A stretch of 38,239 nucleotides of DNA from Ruminococcus sp. UBA1409 (GTDB lineage: Bacteria > Bacillota > Clostridia > Oscillospirales > Ruminococcaceae): positions 1-38,239 of the forward strand of contig DBPX01000022.1 in NCBI GenBank assembly GCA_002305045.1, read 5' to 3'. Numbering within the stretch: position 1 is the first letter of the stretch; each line of letters starts with the position of its first letter. Made by a program: the position numbers and the translations under genes. The notes beneath the pieces were generated by a model, which searched no databases, was not told the origin of the DNA, and saw nothing but the letters and a program-made list of their open reading frames with translations. Shown here one piece after another: positions 22,122-29,729 of the stretch.

Positions 22122-22613
22122 ATGAAGATTTTAAAGTTCCTTGCCATTTTCAGCTTCGGAGGGCTTTCCTACGGACTCTGCGAGCTTATGTTCAGGGGCT
22201 TTACCCACATCTCGATGTTTGTGGTGGGAGGACTGCTTTTTTATCTGACCGGGCTTTTAGACGAGGGAAAGAGCCCTCCCTGCCTTATAGTCCAGATGGC
22301 TCTTGGCTGTCTTATAATAACCTCAGGAGAGCTTTTAAGCGGTACTGTAATCAATCTTTTTATGGGTCTTGAGGTCTGGGACTACTCTTTGCTGCCGATG
22401 AACCTCTTAGGACAGATATGCCCGCAGTTTTCCTTAATCTGGCTGGCTCTTACCCTGCCGGTTATCTATCTTGACGATTTGCTAAGGCATTTCCTTTTTT
22501 CGCAGCCCTTAAAGCGCCAGAGGCTTCTTCCTGGGCGCGAGGAAGCGCTTAACCTCCCCGAGACGGGAAGCATTATCCCCTCAGAGGGTGATTATCCTGT
22601 CGCAGAGGGCTAG
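22122..22613 (+). CDS. putative membrane protein, CmpB-type (putative ABC transporter type IV) family
   Basis: A 163-residue protein with four membrane helices. The pattern Gly-Gly-Leu-x-Tyr ... Phe-Arg-Gly-Phe-Thr-His-x-x-Met-Phe-x-x-Gly-Gly-Leu, then Val-Trp-Asp-Tyr-Ser ... Asn-Leu-Leu-Gly-Gln-Ile-Cys, matches the family annotated as putative ABC transporter type IV (PF06541). True transport has not been shown for it and no partner ATPase lies beside it. The ATG at 22122 has GGGGAGG upstream; an earlier in-frame ATG at 22086 has no site. The 3' end runs 33 bases into the convergent ABC permease-ATPase gene. Confidence 0.75.
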   Translation: MKILKFLAIFSFGGLSYGLCELMFRGFTHISMFVVGGLLFYLTGLLDEGKSPPCLIVQMALGCLIITSGELLSGTVINLFMGLEVWDYSLLPMNLLGQICPQFSLIWLALTLPVIYLDDLLRHFLFSQPLKRQRLLPGREEALNLPETGSIIPSEGDYPVAEG

Positions 22614-24017
22614 AGCCTCCTCCCTGCTGTGGGTGACAAGAACAAGCGTCCTGCCGGCTGTAAGCTCCCTCACCCTGGGCAGGACAAGCTGGGTTAGGGT
22701 TGCGTCGTCGATACCCTTGAACGGCTCGTCCATGACGACAAGCCCGGAGTCCTTCATCAGCGCCCTTGCCAGCGAGACCCTTCTTCTCTCCCCGCCGGAC
22801 AGCTCCCTGGTCGGTCTTAGAAGCATACCCTCGCTCAGCCCGAAACTCAAAAGAAGCTCAGCCGTCCTATCCGGCGGACAGCCGGCGACCGCTGCGTTTC
22901 CCACTGCGCTGAGGCCAAGAACAAGCCTGTCCTCCTGAAAAACCGCCGAGGGGCGGCTCCTTGGCTGGACCTCAGCCGTCCCGGAATCTTTTCTTTCAAG
23001 CCCTAAAAGTATTCTTATAAGAGTGGTTTTTCCCGCTCCCGAGTGACCCATAATCGCAATATGCTCGCCGGGAGATACAGTCTCGCTGAGCCCGTCCAGC
23101 ACCTTAACGCCGTCGTAGCTTTTTTCAAGGGAGTCTATTTTAATCCCGCAGGGACTCCCTGAAGGATTGCCGGACGGCTCTTTTTTATCTGTGCTAAGAC
23201 CTCCCAGCACGCTTTTTTGGGAGTATTTTTTAGCCGGAAGCTCCGAAAGCACCCCCAAGAGCGTGATGACAAGCTTTTCTATCGCCGTGCTGACAAGTAT
23301 AATGATGACCGTCCAAGCGAGAAGGTCCCCCGTCTCGAAGTAGAGCTTGGCACGGTACAGCCTCTCGCCTATCGAGCCGGTTGAGATGCCTATGACCTCC
23401 GCCGCCACGCCGGATTTCCAGCAAAGCCCGAGCGCAACCGAGCAGGCGGACAGAACAAAGGGCATAAGCTGAGGCATCGTGATGTATAAAAACCTCCTCA
23501 GCCTCCCGATTGAGAACACCCGTGACATCTCCGAAAGCTCTTTATCCACACTTTCAAGACCCTTTAAAAGGTTTAGATATATCACCGGGAACACCATAAG
23601 GAAGGATATAAATACGCTTAGATTCTTACTGCCAAACCATATTATCGCAAGAATTACAAAGGAGGCGACCGGCGTCGACTTAATGCAGGAGGTAATAGGA
23701 GCCAAAACCAGCTTTACAGCCTTTAGCCTGGAGGACAGAAGCGCAAGGACTCCTCCCAGAACAAGAGCGGACAGAAAGCCCAGCGATATCCTGGTGAGGG
23801 AAAACAGCACCACCTGCCAGACCTCCGGGGTCCAGACAAGCTCCCACAGCCTTTTTATGACCTGAACCGGCGACGCCAGTATTAGCTGTGAGCCTATTTT
23901 CAAAGCCAAAGCCTCCCAGACTATTATCCAGAAGGCGATGGCCAGTATTCTAAGCAGTATTACCTCTGCCCGCTTTTTTGTGCCGCTTTTTTTATCCGAC
24001 CGAGTAGAACGAATCAT
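22581..24017 (-). CDS. ABC transporter permease-ATPase fusion (SsuCB/TauCB-like)
   Basis: A 478-residue fusion. Residues 1-260 are a six-helix binding-protein-dependent permease of the nitrate/sulfonate/taurine group, with the EAA-type loop Leu-Ser-Glu-Met-Ser-Arg-Val-Phe (161-168) and Glu-Val-Ile-Gly-Ile (207-211). A short linker leads to an ATPase from about 291: Walker A Gly-His-Ser-Gly-Ala-Gly-Lys-Thr (324-331), Q-loop Gln361, signature Leu-Ser-Gly-Gly-Glu (406-410), Walker B Val-Val-Met-Asp-Glu-Pro (427-432) and His463. The ATPase is compact, about 190 residues against 240-260 usual. The frame begins 26 bases inside the end of the preceding lipoprotein gene. A homodimer would supply two permeases and two ATPases. 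Substrate unknown. Confidence 0.88.
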   Translation of the reverse strand: MIRSTRSDKKSGTKKRAEVILLRILAIAFWIIVWEALALKIGSQLILASPVQVIKRLWELVWTPEVWQVVLFSLTRISLGFLSALVLGGVLALLSSRLKAVKLVLAPITSCIKSTPVASFVILAIIWFGSKNLSVFISFLMVFPVIYLNLLKGLESVDKELSEMSRVFSIGRLRRFLYITMPQLMPFVLSACSVALGLCWKSGVAAEVIGISTGSIGERLYRAKLYFETGDLLAWTVIIILVSTAIEKLVITLLGVLSELPAKKYSQKSVLGGLSTDKKEPSGNPSGSPCGIKIDSLEKSYDGVKVLDGLSETVSPGEHIAIMGHSGAGKTTLIRILLGLERKDSGTAEVQPRSRPSAVFQEDRLVLGLSAVGNAAVAGCPPDRTAELLLSFGLSEGMLLRPTRELSGGERRRVSLARALMKDSGLVVMDEPFKGIDDATLTQLVLPRVRELTAGRTLVLVTHSREEALALCDRIITL

Positions 24018-25047
24018 CAGGGAGATTTCCTCCTACAGAGGACGGGTCTGACTCATACAGCACGCTAAGATAGTCGCTGACGCTCTTTTTCATATCCTCT
24101 CCAGTCACGGAGACGATGTTGCAGTACGGCAGGGCTGTCTTTGCAACGCCCTCGGCTACTATGTCATAGGCTCCTACCAGCGCAGCGGCGCCCTCGACAT
24201 CGGTGTTGACATACTCGACGGAGGCTGCGTACTCCTCAAGGAACAAATCTATAGCCTCGGGATTAGCCTCCAAAAACTCGTTTCTTACTATTGTGACTCC
24301 CGTTACCATCGAGGAGCCGACAACCTTCTCCCACTCCTCGGTGAGGTCAAGGGCTATTCTTATGCTGTCGTTTTTAGTCATGGCGACGGTGACATAGGGC
24401 TGGGGAAGCACGGCTACGGCGTCCTCGCTGCCCTCAAGCATGGCGGCGACCTCGGTTGCCTCCGACTTGAACTCGACCGTTACATCGTTTAGGGGGTCGA
24501 TCCCGCTCTGGGTGAGGATGTGGTTTAGCACATACTCAGGAGTCGTTCCCTTACCGGTGGAGTATATCGTCTTTCCTCTTAAATCCTCCACCGACTGGAT
24601 GCTCTCGCCGGTCTCTACGATATACAAAACTCCCAGCGTGTTTATGTTTACCACGCTGATTCCGCCCTCCGTCCTGTTATAAAGGATGGACGCAAGGTTG
24701 CAGGGAATATTGGCGACATCTATCTCCCCGCTTACAACAAGGGGGACGATTTCATCCGCAGTGCCGTAGATGTCAACGGTGTAGCTGCCCTGGGTGGCTC
24801 CAGCCTCGCAGTCGCTCATAAGCTTTACCATTCCCATGGTAGTGGGACCCTTAAGCGAGGCTATCCTTATATTGACAGGGGACGCCTCAGGCTGTTTGTC
24901 ATCGCTGTCGGTTACGGGGTCGACCTCCTCGATATAGGGGCTTTCCTCCCCGCCGTCAGGCTGGTTCTGCGTGTCGCCGCAGCCTGCCGCTCCCAGAAGG
25001 AGCAGAAGGCTCATAAGAATCAGCAGTGTGCTCTTTAATTTTTTCAT
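23992..25047 (-). CDS. ABC transporter substrate-binding lipoprotein (TauA/SsuA/NMT1-like)
   Basis: A 351-residue lipoprotein with a lipobox (Leu-Gly-Ala-Ala-Gly-Cys, Cys23), a short Asp/Glu/Pro linker and a type-II periplasmic-binding fold. Thr-Met-Gly-Met-Val-Lys-Leu-Met near 70 and Ile-Tyr-Ser-Thr-Gly-Lys-Gly-Thr-Thr-Pro-Glu-Tyr (about 160-172) resemble the ligand loops of TauA/SsuA-type proteins that bind sulfonates, nitrate or pyrimidine precursors. It feeds the fused permease-ATPase. The ATG at 25047 overlaps the regulator stop by 4 bases. The ligand cannot be named from the sequence. Confidence 0.88.
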   Translation of the reverse strand: MKKLKSTLLILMSLLLLLGAAGCGDTQNQPDGGEESPYIEEVDPVTDSDDKQPEASPVNIRIASLKGPTTMGMVKLMSDCEAGATQGSYTVDIYGTADEIVPLVVSGEIDVANIPCNLASILYNRTEGGISVVNINTLGVLYIVETGESIQSVEDLRGKTIYSTGKGTTPEYVLNHILTQSGIDPLNDVTVEFKSEATEVAAMLEGSEDAVAVLPQPYVTVAMTKNDSIRIALDLTEEWEKVVGSSMVTGVTIVRNEFLEANPEAIDLFLEEYAASVEYVNTDVEGAAALVGAYDIVAEGVAKTALPYCNIVSVTGEDMKKSVSDYLSVLYESDPSSVGGNLPDDSFYSVG

Positions 25048-25766
25048 ACAAAGCTTCCTTTCTTTTGGGAATCTCCCGATTCCTTAGAATCGCTCAATTC
25101 CTCCTTGAATATATCGGAATCGGGGTCGGTTATGAGTATTCTCTCTCCCCTGACCCTGATTATACCGCTTCCCTCAAGCTGTCTCATGGCACGGAACAGC
25201 GTGGATCTTGACATCCCGAGGCTGGTTGCAAGCTCGTCCCTAGAGAGCGTCAGCCTGACCTCGCCAGCCGTCTGCGACCGTCCCAGCCAGAAGGCCAGCC
25301 TTCTTTGGCAGTCGGGAATGGACATAAGCCTCAGCTTTCTGGCAAGATACAGCATCTTCTCGTTGCAGAGCCTGACATATCTGTACATAAGGGTGCTGCT
25401 CTTTCCCAAAAGCTCGGCAAACACCGCCTTGGGCATGAACGCCGCACGGCAGGACGACCTCGCCCTAAGCTCGGTGGGCATATCCTCCCTGACGAAGATG
25501 TTGCATATCCCGAACTCGCTCCCAGGACCTATTATCGAGACTCTGCCGGTAAGCCCGGGCAGGACCTCCGCACAGCCCCTGACGATTATCCCAACGCAGT
25601 CAACCCCGTTTTGAAGCTCGGATATCGGCTCTCCCCTTGAAAAGCTGACCGAGAAAAAGGACAGCCTTCTGCCAAGCTCCTGCCCAAGACCCATAAACAG
25701 CTCGGATTTTCCAAGAGCGGACAAAAGCTCTTTATCCATGACAGCCTCCGCACGGCTTTCAGACAT
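25044..25766 (-). CDS. Crp/Fnr-family transcriptional regulator
   Basis: A 240-residue protein. The N-terminal cyclic-nucleotide-binding-type beta-barrel (about 20-140) contains Gly-Pro-Gly-Ser-Glu-Phe-Gly; there is no Fnr-type N-terminal cysteine cluster, so redox sensing by an iron-sulfur centre is unlikely. The C-terminal winged helix (about 165-225) has Leu-Ser-Arg-Asp-Glu-Leu-Ala-Thr-Ser-Leu-Gly-Met-Ser-Arg-Ser-Thr-Leu-Phe-Arg-Ala. It heads the minus-strand operon with the binding lipoprotein and fused transporter, so it probably controls that uptake system in response to a small ligand. The ATG at 25766 follows AAGGGAGGT. Confidence 0.9.
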   Translation of the reverse strand: MSESRAEAVMDKELLSALGKSELFMGLGQELGRRLSFFSVSFSRGEPISELQNGVDCVGIIVRGCAEVLPGLTGRVSIIGPGSEFGICNIFVREDMPTELRARSSCRAAFMPKAVFAELLGKSSTLMYRYVRLCNEKMLYLARKLRLMSIPDCQRRLAFWLGRSQTAGEVRLTLSRDELATSLGMSRSTLFRAMRQLEGSGIIRVRGERILITDPDSDIFKEELSDSKESGDSQKKGSFV

Positions 25767-25795
25767 TACAAGACCTCCCTTACGGCGCTTAGAAG

Positions 25796-25842
25796 ATTAT
25801 AAACGACATTTTGAAATATGGTATAAGCAAATTGTAAACAAT
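25796..25842 (-). promoter_or_regulatory. promoter and possible Crp/Fnr operator
   Basis: On the minus strand TATAAT (25801-25796) is preceded by a poor -35. A near-palindrome ATTGTTTACAAT (25842-25831) is centred about 48 bases upstream of the predicted start. A weak -35 with an upstream dyad suggests an activated promoter; the regulator itself is the obvious candidate. Confidence 0.45.
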
Positions 25843-25931
25843 CAATTAACATTTGTATTATATGATACTATATTGCTTGGAGGATGTCAAGCCCTCCAGC
25901 CGCTAAAGTCACGAATATCCGCCAAAAAGCC

Positions 25932-25960
25932 TTGAAATCGGCTTCCTGTTGTGCTATACT
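25932..25960 (+). promoter_or_regulatory. promoter of the aminopeptidase gene
   Basis: TTGAAA (25932-25937), 17-nt spacer, TATACT (25955-25960), 54 bases before the ATG. Confidence 0.8.
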
Positions 25961-26014
25961 TGATTGCGATGGCGATTACGCCTAAATTATTCAAATTCCA
26001 AAGGAAGGCTCAGT

Positions 26015-27244
26015 ATGAAAAAATCCACGATAAAAAAATACGCCAAGCTCATCGTAAGAGTCGGCGCAAATGTCAAAAAGGGTCAGACGGTGAATATCTA
26101 CGCCAGCGTCGACCAGGCTCCCTTTGCCACCATGCTGATGGACGAGGCTTACAAGGCGGGCGCAAAGAAGGTCAATCTGGAGTGGTCCTGCGAATCGACA
26201 TATAAGGTAAGGGTCAGAAACGAGTCTGTAAAGACTATGTCAACCATCCTCCCCTGGGAGGAGGAAAAGCTCAAATGGATGACCGAGGAGCTTCCCTGCC
26301 GCATCATAATAGAGTCTGACGACCCTGACGGACTCAAGGGCGTAAACATGAGCAAGGTCCAGAAGGTCCAGCAGAACAGGTATCCCATCGTTAAAAAGTA
26401 TTCCGACGCTTTGGAGAACAGGCATCAGTGGACGATTGCCGCCGTCCCCGGAGAGAAGTGGGCTAAAAAGGTGTTCCCCGGTCTTAGGAAGAACGCCGCC
26501 ATGGAGAAGCTCTGGCAGTCGATTCTCGAGACGGTATATGTCACCGACGACAACGACCCCATAGCCGTCTGGGGGGAGATAAACGCCGGCTTCAAGAGCC
26601 GCTGTGACAAGCTCAACTCCTATAAATTCGACCGTCTGCACTACAGCTCCTCCAACGGCACCGACTTTGACTGCTGGCTGATGCCCCAGAGCCGCTGGCA
26701 CGGCGGCGGAGATACCGACCTTAACGGCAACTACTTCAACCCGAATATGCCCACCGTCGAGATATTCACCACCCCGATGAAGGGAAGGGCAGAGGGCAGA
26801 GTGGTCTCCACCAAGCCGCTCTCCTACAGGGGTCAGCTCATTGAAAACTTCTGGTTTGAGTTTAAGGACGGCAAGGTCTCAGACTTCGGCGCAGAAAAGG
26901 GCTACGACGCTCTTGAGAAGATGGTGACAATGGACGAAGGCTCAAGAATGATAGGCGAGCTTGCCCTCGTTCAGTACGACTCCCCGATAAACAACCAGAA
27001 CATTCTTTACTACTCCACTCTGTTCGATGAGAACGCCTCCTGCCATATAGCTCTTGGAAGAGGCTTCAACGACTGCGTAGAGGGCTATGAGAATATGACT
27101 GTGGAGGAGTGCAGGGAGCTTGGAGTAAACGACTCGATGATTCATGTCGACTTCATGATAGGCTCAGAGGACATGGAGATAACCGGCTACACCCAGGACG
27201 GCACCGCAGTAAAGATATTTGAAAACGGCAACTTTGTAATATAG
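26015..27244 (+). CDS. aminopeptidase, M29 (AmpS/PepS) family
   Basis: A cytoplasmic dinuclear-metal aminopeptidase that removes N-terminal residues from peptides. The 409-residue length is typical, and all metal ligands of the family can be placed: Glu249, Glu315 (Ile-Gly-Glu-Leu-Ala), His344 (Ala-Ser-Cys-His-Ile-Ala), His377 and Asp379 (His-Val-Asp-Phe-Met-Ile-Gly). The N-terminal domain has Val-Lys-Lys-Gly-Gln-Thr-Val-Asn-Ile. The ATG at 26015 is used because it gives the usual N-terminus and follows AAAGGAAGG; the frame opens earlier at 25964. Monocistronic. Confidence 0.95.
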   Translation: MKKSTIKKYAKLIVRVGANVKKGQTVNIYASVDQAPFATMLMDEAYKAGAKKVNLEWSCESTYKVRVRNESVKTMSTILPWEEEKLKWMTEELPCRIIIESDDPDGLKGVNMSKVQKVQQNRYPIVKKYSDALENRHQWTIAAVPGEKWAKKVFPGLRKNAAMEKLWQSILETVYVTDDNDPIAVWGEINAGFKSRCDKLNSYKFDRLHYSSSNGTDFDCWLMPQSRWHGGGDTDLNGNYFNPNMPTVEIFTTPMKGRAEGRVVSTKPLSYRGQLIENFWFEFKDGKVSDFGAEKGYDALEKMVTMDEGSRMIGELALVQYDSPINNQNILYYSTLFDENASCHIALGRGFNDCVEGYENMTVEECRELGVNDSMIHVDFMIGSEDMEITGYTQDGTAVKIFENGNFVI

Positions 27245-27252
27245 CGAGCTTT

Positions 27253-27284
27253 AAGAGCCATCCCGTTAGCTTGGGATGGCTCTT
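27253..27284 (+). terminator. hairpin after the aminopeptidase gene
   Basis: A perfect 12-bp stem (AAGAGCCATCCC / GGGATGGCTCTT) with an 8-nt loop, 8 bases after the stop. It lacks a proper T-tract, so it may be a weak terminator or a 3'-end stabiliser. Confidence 0.6.
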
Positions 27285-27295
27285 GGACTGTCTAT

Positions 27296-27762
27296 AAACA
27301 CACTGAATAATTTTGGGCTTTTATCATTTGTGTGTGTGTTTAAACACACTGCATAATTTTAGGCTTTTATCATTTGTGTGGGTGTTGAAACACACTGAAT
27401 AATTTTAGGCTTTTATCATTTTTAGTGTGTTTCTGCCTACGCATTTATTATTTTGCGTGGGTGTATTGAAACACACCGCATAATCTTGTGCTTTTTATCA
27501 TTTGTGTGTGTGTTTAAACACACTGCATAATTTTAGGCTTTTATCATTTTTAGTGTGTTTCTGCCTACGCATTTATAATTTTGCGTGGGTGTATTGAAAC
27601 GCACTGAATAATTTTGGGCTTTTTTTCTTTGTGCGTGTGTTTAAACACACTGAATAATTTTGGGCTTTTATCATTTGTGTGTGTTTCTGCCTACGCATTT
27701 ATAATTTTGCGTGGGTGTATTGAAACGCACCGAAAAAATGCGGGTTTATTAGTTTTTTTAAA
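27296..27762. repeat. AT-rich array of alternating 46-bp and 35-bp hairpin units
   Basis: Directly adjoining units without spacers. The A unit (about 46 bp) begins AAACACAC(T/C)G and ends in GTGTGTTT or a variant, so each unit is a palindrome-ended hairpin around an AT-rich core with TAATTTT(A/G)GGCTTTTATCA. The B unit (35 bp) has CCTACGCA / TGCGTGGG around TTTATAATTT. Order: A 27296, A 27342, A 27388, B 27434, A 27469, A 27516, B 27562, A 27597, A 27643, B 27688, partial A 27723. B2 and B3 are identical. Base composition is far more AT-rich than the genes on both sides. Confidence 0.9.
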
Positions 27763-27969
27763 TCGACAAAATGATTGTGTTATTCACAGGGCTGATTACG
27801 GCTCTGCGAATACATTTTTGCTTATTGCTTCAGAAGCCTCTAGTAGTACACCAGTGCAGCTATCAGGGCTTCTTCCTTATCTGCGTGTGTTTCTCGACAA
27901 CCCCTCAGCTTGTCCTTAAGGCTCTTTTAGGGGATGGCACGGCTTCTCCTCCCGGACCGTTCCGGGGAT
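27763..27969. other. intergenic stretch without a recognised gene
   Basis: No supported frame, RNA or promoter. A short similarity to the array, TGCGTGTGTTTCT at about 27882-27894, may be a decayed copy of an A-unit end. Confidence 0.4.
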
Positions 27970-28003
27970 AAAAAGCCCGGCTACATCTTTGTAACCGGGT
28001 TTA
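27970..28003 (-). terminator. terminator of the comM transcript
   Basis: On the minus strand a stem AACCCGG(T)TAC / GTA(G)CCGGGCTT is followed by TTTTTATC, about 145 bases after the YifB/ComM stop. Confidence 0.75.
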
Positions 28004-28034
28004 GAAGAGCCTAGATTGTGAAAGGTGGGATCCC

Positions 28035-28127
28035 CCTCAGGCTGCGAGGAAAATATCACTGCGAAGCTGCTTAACCTGCCGTCAGGCAAGCTTCACAGCG
28101 TAGCAGCCTCGCCTGCCGTCAGGCGAA
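28035..28127. repeat. hairpin-rich GC-rich 3' element with duplicated CCTGCCGTCAGGC
   Basis: The palindromic 13-mer CCTGCCGTCAGGC occurs twice (about 28077 and 28113). The left copy is the tip of a longer hairpin, CTGCGAAGCT / AGCTTCACAG (about 28059-28100), and GGCTGC / GCAGCC could close around it. It lies between the comM stop and its terminator, so it would be in the 3' untranslated RNA. Confidence 0.5.
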
Positions 28128-28148
28128 CACCTCACATCCGGGCGCCAG

Positions 28149-29675
28149 TTATTTCCAATACTTCCTGTCGAGGTTTCGATATCTTATCGCCTGAGCTATG
28201 TGGCTCTTGTCTATAAGCTCCTCGCCGCTCATGTCGGCGATGGTCCTGGCGACCTTCAAAATCTTGTCGTGCGCCCTTGCGGAAAGGCCGAGCCTCTCAA
28301 AGGCGTCGCCCAGCAGCTTATCCGCCGAGTCGGTCAGCCTGCAATGGGTCCTCATAAGCTCGGGGGTCAGCCTTGCGTTGCAGGATATCCCGGTGCCGAG
28401 GTATCTTCTTTTTTGAATCTCCCTTGCCTTTTCAACACGCTTTAGTATCTCGGCGCTTGACTCCTCACTCTCGTCGGAGCTTAGGCTTGAATACTCAACC
28501 GGGGCAACCTCTACATGAAGGTCAAACCTGTCAAGAAGCGGTCCTGAGACCTTTGAAAGATAGCCGCCGACCTGCCTTGGAGTACAGCTGCAGCTCCTTT
28601 TGGGATGACCGTAATAGCCGCAGGGACAGGGATTCATCGCCGCCACTATCATTATGTCTGCGGGGTATGTCACCGTGCCCATGGCTCTTGATATCGTCAC
28701 CCTGCCGTCCTCTATGGGCTGTCTTAGAATCTCGAGGGAGGACCTGTCGAACTCGGGAAGCTCGTCTAGGAACAAAAGCCCGTTGTGAGCCAGGGATATC
28801 TCCCCAGGTCTTGGAATACTCCCTCCTCCTACCAGTCCGGCGGAGGATACGGTGTGGTGAGGCGACCGAAACGGCCTTTTAGTGACAAGCGGGGAGTTTT
28901 TGTCTATCATCCCGGCGATGGAGTAGATGTTTGTGGTCTCTATCGACTCCTCGAGGGTCATTTTGGGAAGGATGGTGGGCATCCTCTTTGCAAGCATACT
29001 CTTTCCCGAGCCGGGAGCGCCTATCATAATCAGGTTATGCCCTCCGCATGCCGCTATCTCGAGGGCGGTTTTTGCAAACCTCTGACCCCTCACCTGGCTG
29101 AAATCCAGACTGTAGAGGCTGTCCTCCTCCCGTGGGACAAACTCGGGCATAACCGGGAGCCGTCTTTTCCCGAGAAGATGCTCCAAAAGCTCTCTAAGAG
29201 TCCCCACGCCGAAAACCTCAAGCCCCTCGGCGACCGACGCCTCGAAGGCGTTGTCCTTTGGGACAAACACCCTCTTTATCCCTGCCCTTCTTGCGCTCAG
29301 CACCATTGGCAGGACTCCGTTTATCGGTCTTAGCTCTCCGCCTAAGGACAGCTCGCCCATAAACGCCGAGCCTTGGGTGCACTCCTCCCCTATTATCCCG
29401 GAGGACAGCATTATCGAAACTGCAATCGCCAGGTCCTGCGAGGAGCCGGACTTCTTGACATCCGCCGGGGCAAGATTTACAATCACCCTGCCCCTTGGAA
29501 AGGGTATCTCGCAGGAGCGAAACGCCGAGCTGATTCTCTCCCTTGACTCCCTGACCGAGACATCGGCAAGCCCGACTATCTCAAGCTTATCCATCCCCCG
29601 GCTTCTTTCCACCTCGACATCCACCTCAAAGGCGTTCATGCCGAAAAGCCCTACGGTTTTTACCCTCGCAAACAT
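28149..29675 (-). CDS. comM: YifB/ComM-family AAA+ ATPase (Mg-chelatase-like)
   Basis: A 508-residue protein. An N-terminal Lon-protease-like fold (to about 170, Met-Phe-Ala-Arg-Val-Lys-Thr-Val-Gly-Leu start) is followed by a Mg-chelatase-type AAA+ domain with Walker A Gly-Ala-Pro-Gly-Ser-Gly-Lys-Ser, Walker B Leu-Leu-Phe-Leu-Asp-Glu-Leu-Pro-Glu-Phe, and a Cys-Pro-Cys-Gly ... Cys-x-Cys zinc-like insert. The C-terminal helical domain ends in the Arg-Tyr-Arg-x-Leu-Asp-Arg motif. In Gram-negatives ComM drives branch migration during transformation; the role in Clostridia is less clear. The ATG at 29675 is chosen for the family-like N-terminus; a GTG three codons upstream (29684) also fits. 54 bases downstream of the GH43 gene. 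Confidence 0.93.
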   Translation of the reverse strand: MFARVKTVGLFGMNAFEVDVEVERSRGMDKLEIVGLADVSVRESRERISSAFRSCEIPFPRGRVIVNLAPADVKKSGSSQDLAIAVSIMLSSGIIGEECTQGSAFMGELSLGGELRPINGVLPMVLSARRAGIKRVFVPKDNAFEASVAEGLEVFGVGTLRELLEHLLGKRRLPVMPEFVPREEDSLYSLDFSQVRGQRFAKTALEIAACGGHNLIMIGAPGSGKSMLAKRMPTILPKMTLEESIETTNIYSIAGMIDKNSPLVTKRPFRSPHHTVSSAGLVGGGSIPRPGEISLAHNGLLFLDELPEFDRSSLEILRQPIEDGRVTISRAMGTVTYPADIMIVAAMNPCPCGYYGHPKRSCSCTPRQVGGYLSKVSGPLLDRFDLHVEVAPVEYSSLSSDESEESSAEILKRVEKAREIQKRRYLGTGISCNARLTPELMRTHCRLTDSADKLLGDAFERLGLSARAHDKILKVARTIADMSGEELIDKSHIAQAIRYRNLDRKYWK

Positions 29676-29729
29676 AAGCCTCACCGCCTTAAAAATTAAT
29701 ACGGGTGTGCTGTTTAAGGTCTTTGCCTA

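Noticed and set aside
27296..27762. CRISPR array
   Set aside because: Repeated units adjoin directly with no unique spacers, unit cores are themselves repeated, and no cas gene is present.
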